Source: Bacillota bacterium
GTDB taxonomy: Bacteria > Bacillota_H > UBA994 > UBA5500
Length of the DNA stretch: 28,188 bases
Direction: 5' to 3'
NCBI GenBank assembly: GCA_012727835.1
Contig: JAAYGE010000183.1
Location: 1-28,188 of the forward strand
Positions 25,430 to 28,188 of this stretch are shown here, piece by piece; the stretch's first letter is position 1; each line of letters opens with the position of its first letter. Under the pieces are notes generated by a model. It did no database searches and was not told the DNA's origin. It saw only the letters and a program-made list of their open reading frames with translations. The position numbers were made by a program, and so were the translations under genes.

Positions 25430-25672
25430 TTAAAAGATGAGATTCAGCACCAAATTCAAGAGCAACACAACTACCAAAGCGGATACATCCACCTCCACAT
25501 CGCCCATGGCGATGCGGGGCAAATAGCGCTGCAGCGGCGCCAAGATAGGATTAGTCAACCGCACCAGCGCCCGCCCAAAGCCCGTTTCGCCAAGGGAAGG
25601 GATAAAGTCCATAAAGACGCGGACTACCAGAAGAAATAATAAAATTTCTAGGCCGAGGCGCAGCCAATTCAC
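25430..25672 (-). CDS. YggT family membrane protein
   Basis: This small membrane protein of 80 residues has two hydrophobic segments (about 5-22 and 60-80) and a central family motif, LVRLTNPILAPLQRYLPRI. The start is GTG at 25672 behind GGAGG, just after the sepF stop. Its role near division genes is not established. Confidence 0.9.
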   Translation of the reverse strand: MNWLRLGLEILLFLLVVRVFMDFIPSLGETGFGRALVRLTNPILAPLQRYLPRIAMGDVEVDVSALVVVLLLNLVLNLIF

Positions 25673-25674
25673 CT

Positions 25675-26115
25675 CTAAAGTCCTCCCGTCTTGCCAGTTC
25701 TATCTAGTTGTTCAAACATATCCTCTTCCAGTAAATTGCTGACATCCACGTTGTGGGGAGCCAGAAGGAATATTAACTCGCTAATTCGCTGATTGCGCCC
25801 TCCCAAAGCATAGACGGCTCCATTGAGAAAATCCAAAATACGGAGTCTGGACCGTTGTTCGGCTCCTTCCAAATTCACCACTACCGGCCGTCGCGCCCGT
25901 AGATGGTCCACGATCGGCTGTACATCCTCTAGCGATTTGGGGCCTAATACAACCAGTTTCATACTCTTGGCCGTCTGTAGTTCTACTACATTTGTTCGAA
26001 AACGGGTAGGCATTTCAACCGTTGGCGATGCCTCATTCTCTAAGACGTCTTCCGTCTCCTCTTCTTCCTCTTCTTCAAAGCCAAAAAAGTCAAGAAACTT
26101 TGACCAAAGACTCAT
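25675..26115 (-). CDS. sepF: cell division protein SepF
   Basis: This cytoplasmic FtsZ-associated membrane anchor has 146 residues. It begins MSLWSKFLDFFGFEEEEEE, an amphipathic membrane-binding helix with an acidic linker. The SepF core includes VVLGPKSLEDVQPIVDHLR, RRPVVVNLEG and RILDFLNGAVYALGG. ATG 26115 overlaps the yggS stop as TAATG with GGAGGGAAGGG upstream; five further in-frame residues from 26130 are not conserved. Confidence 0.95.
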   Translation of the reverse strand: MSLWSKFLDFFGFEEEEEEETEDVLENEASPTVEMPTRFRTNVVELQTAKSMKLVVLGPKSLEDVQPIVDHLRARRPVVVNLEGAEQRSRLRILDFLNGAVYALGGRNQRISELIFLLAPHNVDVSNLLEEDMFEQLDRTGKTGGL

Positions 26116-26813
26116 TACCCTTCCCTCCAACCAAAAATCGCTGTCCCTATTCGTACCATGGTGGCCCCTTCTTCAATGGCCACCTGGAAGTCGCCCGACA
26201 TGCCCATGGATAAATGCTCCATGGCGTAACCTTTACTTTCGCTAGCCAGCTCATTAAACAGCTCTTTCATTTGACGGAAATAGCCGCGCACCTCTTCCGG
26301 GTCACTTACCAGCGGCGCCATAGCCATCAGCCCCCGGATTTGCACCTGCGGATAGTCGGCAGCCACCGTTTGTATGAACTCTTTCACTTCCTGGGGCGCC
26401 AGACCCGACTTACTGGCTTCATTGGCGATGTTCACTTGCACTAGACATCTTGCCGGCTTACCAAACCGGCGGGCACAGCGTTCCAGTTCTTTTACTAATG
26501 ACCAGCGATCTAAAGAGTGAATTAGTCCTACCTTGGGTAAGATCTGGCGCACCTTGTTGGTCTGTAAACTACCAATAAAGTGCCAGTTAATATCTATAGC
26601 AGCCAACGTATCTATCTTGGGCACCGCCTCTTGTACTCTATTTTCGCCAAAATCCCGCACACCCAACTCATGTAAGGCCTTAATTTCATCTGCGGAGCGT
26701 GTCTTACTTACAGCGATCAAAGTAATGTCTTCTGGCTTGCGCAAAGACTTAGCTGCGGCTTCGTGTATAGCTGCCTTGATGGCATCTAGGTTGTCTTGCA
26801 GCCGTCTATTCAT
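26115..26813 (-). CDS. yggS: YggS/PLPBP family pyridoxal phosphate homeostasis protein
   Basis: The 232-residue protein has a TIM-barrel fold like alanine racemase, and binds PLP through the lysine in ITLIAVSKTRSADEI. Other family motifs are DFGENRVQEA, WHFIGSLQTNKV, VNIANEASKSG, LSMGMSGDFQVAIEEGATMVRIG. It is typically beside sepF and yggT. It begins just past the HlyD-like gene stop with AAGGAAGTGA upstream. Confidence 0.96.
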   Translation of the reverse strand: MNRRLQDNLDAIKAAIHEAAAKSLRKPEDITLIAVSKTRSADEIKALHELGVRDFGENRVQEAVPKIDTLAAIDINWHFIGSLQTNKVRQILPKVGLIHSLDRWSLVKELERCARRFGKPARCLVQVNIANEASKSGLAPQEVKEFIQTVAADYPQVQIRGLMAMAPLVSDPEEVRGYFRQMKELFNELASESKGYAMEHLSMGMSGDFQVAIEEGATMVRIGTAIFGWREG

Positions 26814-26819
26814 TCAGTC

Positions 26820-28100
26820 TCACTTCCTTAATCTATCTGTCACATCCTGCCCATCAACTAAGCCTTCCGGATTAGCTACGATGGGCATTCCCGGTTTAAG
26901 CCCTACCACAATCACAGTTTTCTTATTCAGTTGCTGCAAAACTTCAACCGGTTGGGCCTTAACCTGATTACCTTCCAATACAAAAACCACATTTTGACTA
27001 TCCCAGCTGCTTACCGCCTGTATAGGAACTGAACAGTAGACTTCTCCTTCCTTATGCAGGTTAATCTCCACAAACCGGGGGAGCCCCATTGCAGCTTCCC
27101 CCTCTGCTTGTAGCAACACCTGCCCAGCGGCTAAACCCTCATGTTCTACTATGCGGGCAGTTAAAACCGTCTCTTGCCAGCAGATACTGACAGTCTCCCA
27201 ATCGGGCGGCAACTCCCCCTTGTCGGCCTCCAGCTGGGCCAATAGGTAAGTCTTATCGTCCACAGCCACCTTAAACACCGGTCGTCCGGCGGCTACCTGT
27301 GTATCGACGACCGTTTCATAAACCGGGACCGATTTGGCGGCTTGCAACTCTTCCCATAAAGTAGGGGCAATGTTGGCCGGGGATGCCAATTCTTCTAAAC
27401 CATCGACCCAAAAGTAAACTGCGCCTGCCGTCGGAGCATGCACCGGCACGATTGCCAGTTGCCGCCGCTGTTCCAACTCCTGCCTTTGCTCCGTCGTAGC
27501 CGCCCGACTCTTGGCCAACATTCGATGGTCCTGCTGTAATTGCACAATTCCCTTGGCAATCTGGGTTAAATCATTGTACAAGGTCTTATACTTTTCCACG
27601 GCTTGCGCCCGCAAAGCTTGCTGATAACTGGCCAGGGCGTCCTTAAAGTCATTTTGGGCAGCGACCAATTTATCGGTTACGGCAGCTAAATTTTGCTGAT
27701 GGGCCGTTCCCTGCTGCTCACCCTTCTCCAGCTTTTGCACTTCCGCATCAATTTGAGCCAGGAGGTCCTTATCTATTACCTCCATTACCACATGGCCCGA
27801 CTCCACCCGCTCCCCCGGCTCTAGCAATAAATTGGCCTGGCCGGGCTTGTCCGCCAGCACTACCACCTCTTGCCTGATTAATATGGCTTCTGCAGCAATA
27901 CCTGGCATATCGTCAACCTGTTCTGCCTGCACTATCGACAAATAGGCTGGCCGGTTGCGCCAATTGGCCACTAGGCGGAAAGCTCCACGACCAAGCCAAA
28001 AGAAACCATACCCAATTCCGAATAGAATGGTCTGTACAAGTAGTCGTTTAAAAAATTTGCGGGGCCTAAATTTCCTGCGTTTGCGCCCGTTCCTTCTCAC
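26820..28100 (-). CDS. HlyD-like membrane-anchored adaptor protein
   Basis: The 426-residue protein has a very basic N-terminus and one membrane segment (about residues 22-40). Next come a biotinyl-lipoyl-like half (EPGERVESGHVVMEVIDKDLLAQID), a coiled-coil hairpin (about residues 115-215), then APTAGAVYFWVDGLEE and beta-barrel/membrane-proximal parts ending GLKPGMPIVANPEGLVDGQDV. This is the HlyD/efflux adaptor layout. No transporter or ATPase gene is visible nearby, so export is not shown. GTG at 28100 has GGGGGGG 9 bases upstream; ATG at 28121 would add seven residues. Confidence 0.8.
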   Translation of the reverse strand: MRRNGRKRRKFRPRKFFKRLLVQTILFGIGYGFFWLGRGAFRLVANWRNRPAYLSIVQAEQVDDMPGIAAEAILIRQEVVVLADKPGQANLLLEPGERVESGHVVMEVIDKDLLAQIDAEVQKLEKGEQQGTAHQQNLAAVTDKLVAAQNDFKDALASYQQALRAQAVEKYKTLYNDLTQIAKGIVQLQQDHRMLAKSRAATTEQRQELEQRRQLAIVPVHAPTAGAVYFWVDGLEELASPANIAPTLWEELQAAKSVPVYETVVDTQVAAGRPVFKVAVDDKTYLLAQLEADKGELPPDWETVSICWQETVLTARIVEHEGLAAGQVLLQAEGEAAMGLPRFVEINLHKEGEVYCSVPIQAVSSWDSQNVVFVLEGNQVKAQPVEVLQQLNKKTVIVVGLKPGMPIVANPEGLVDGQDVTDRLRK

Positions 28101-28170
28101 TGCTCTTATCCCCCCCGCCATCCCTGCAATTTGCTGGGTAATGCCCTATTTGTTCCATTATTCTCTGCAA

Positions 28171-28188
28171 GCAGGTAAAATCCTGCAA
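28171..28188. repeat. small inverted repeat at the window edge
   Basis: GCAGG (28171-28175) and CCTGC (28182-28186) flank TAAAAT. CCTGCAA occurs again at 28123-28129, near the HlyD-like gene start. It could be a weak hairpin or operator in the leader of that gene. Confidence 0.3.

Overview
The window looks like chromosomal DNA of an anaerobic, Gram-positive-type bacterium in or near the Peptococcaceae/Desulfotomaculum-like Firmicutes. This is inferred from three things: gene content (HlyD-like, yggS, sepF, yggT, divIVA, a DUF5665-type gene, traR/dksA, lspA, rluD-like and pyrR in one cluster), strong AGGAGG ribosome sites with many TTG/GTG starts, and T-box and PyrR leaders. The genes are mostly recognisable and densely packed. 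I see no rRNA, tRNA, CRISPR, transposase or prophage.

Layout. 1-383: probable tail of one gene, then an unexplained spacer. 384-1313 (-): PflX-like radical SAM protein. 1561-5680 (+): aspartase, two-subunit class I fumarase and malic enzyme. 5801-9275 (-): pyruvate phosphate dikinase and its regulatory kinase/phosphorylase. Together these make a route aspartate > fumarate > malate > pyruvate <> PEP with its own regulator. 9399-10985 (-): a three-gene redox module, described below. 11153-12694 (+): glutamate-semialdehyde (P5C) dehydrogenase. 12755-13960 (-): fucose-isomerase-like protein of unknown role. 14067-17015 (-): proB-proA-proC behind a T-box leader with a proline CCU specifier. 17354-22202 (-): short pyr operon, pyrR-pyrP-pyrC-pyrK-pyrD, behind a PyrR attenuator. 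22335-28100 (-): rluD-like, lspA, traR/dksA (broken), DUF5665-type, divIVA, yggT, sepF, yggS and an HlyD-like gene.

The most notable part is 9399-10985. A TlpA/ResA-like lipoprotein is interrupted by an in-frame TGA exactly where the first cysteine of the thioredoxin CxxC motif belongs, giving U-Q-A-C. A plausible bacterial SECIS hairpin follows the TGA. Next come a 44-residue membrane micropeptide ending in a CxxC-IGIG tail and a NapH-like membrane polyferredoxin. I read this as an operon for an envelope redox relay built around selenocysteine.

Three other reading-frame anomalies stand out. The fumarase alpha gene has an in-frame TAG at codon 223, upstream of its third Fe-S cysteine. The traR/dksA gene has two in-frame TAA codons between its proper start and its conserved body. 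lspA is preceded by an in-frame ATG-TAG. TAG terminates many normal genes here, so a genome-wide recoding of TAG is not supported by the window itself.
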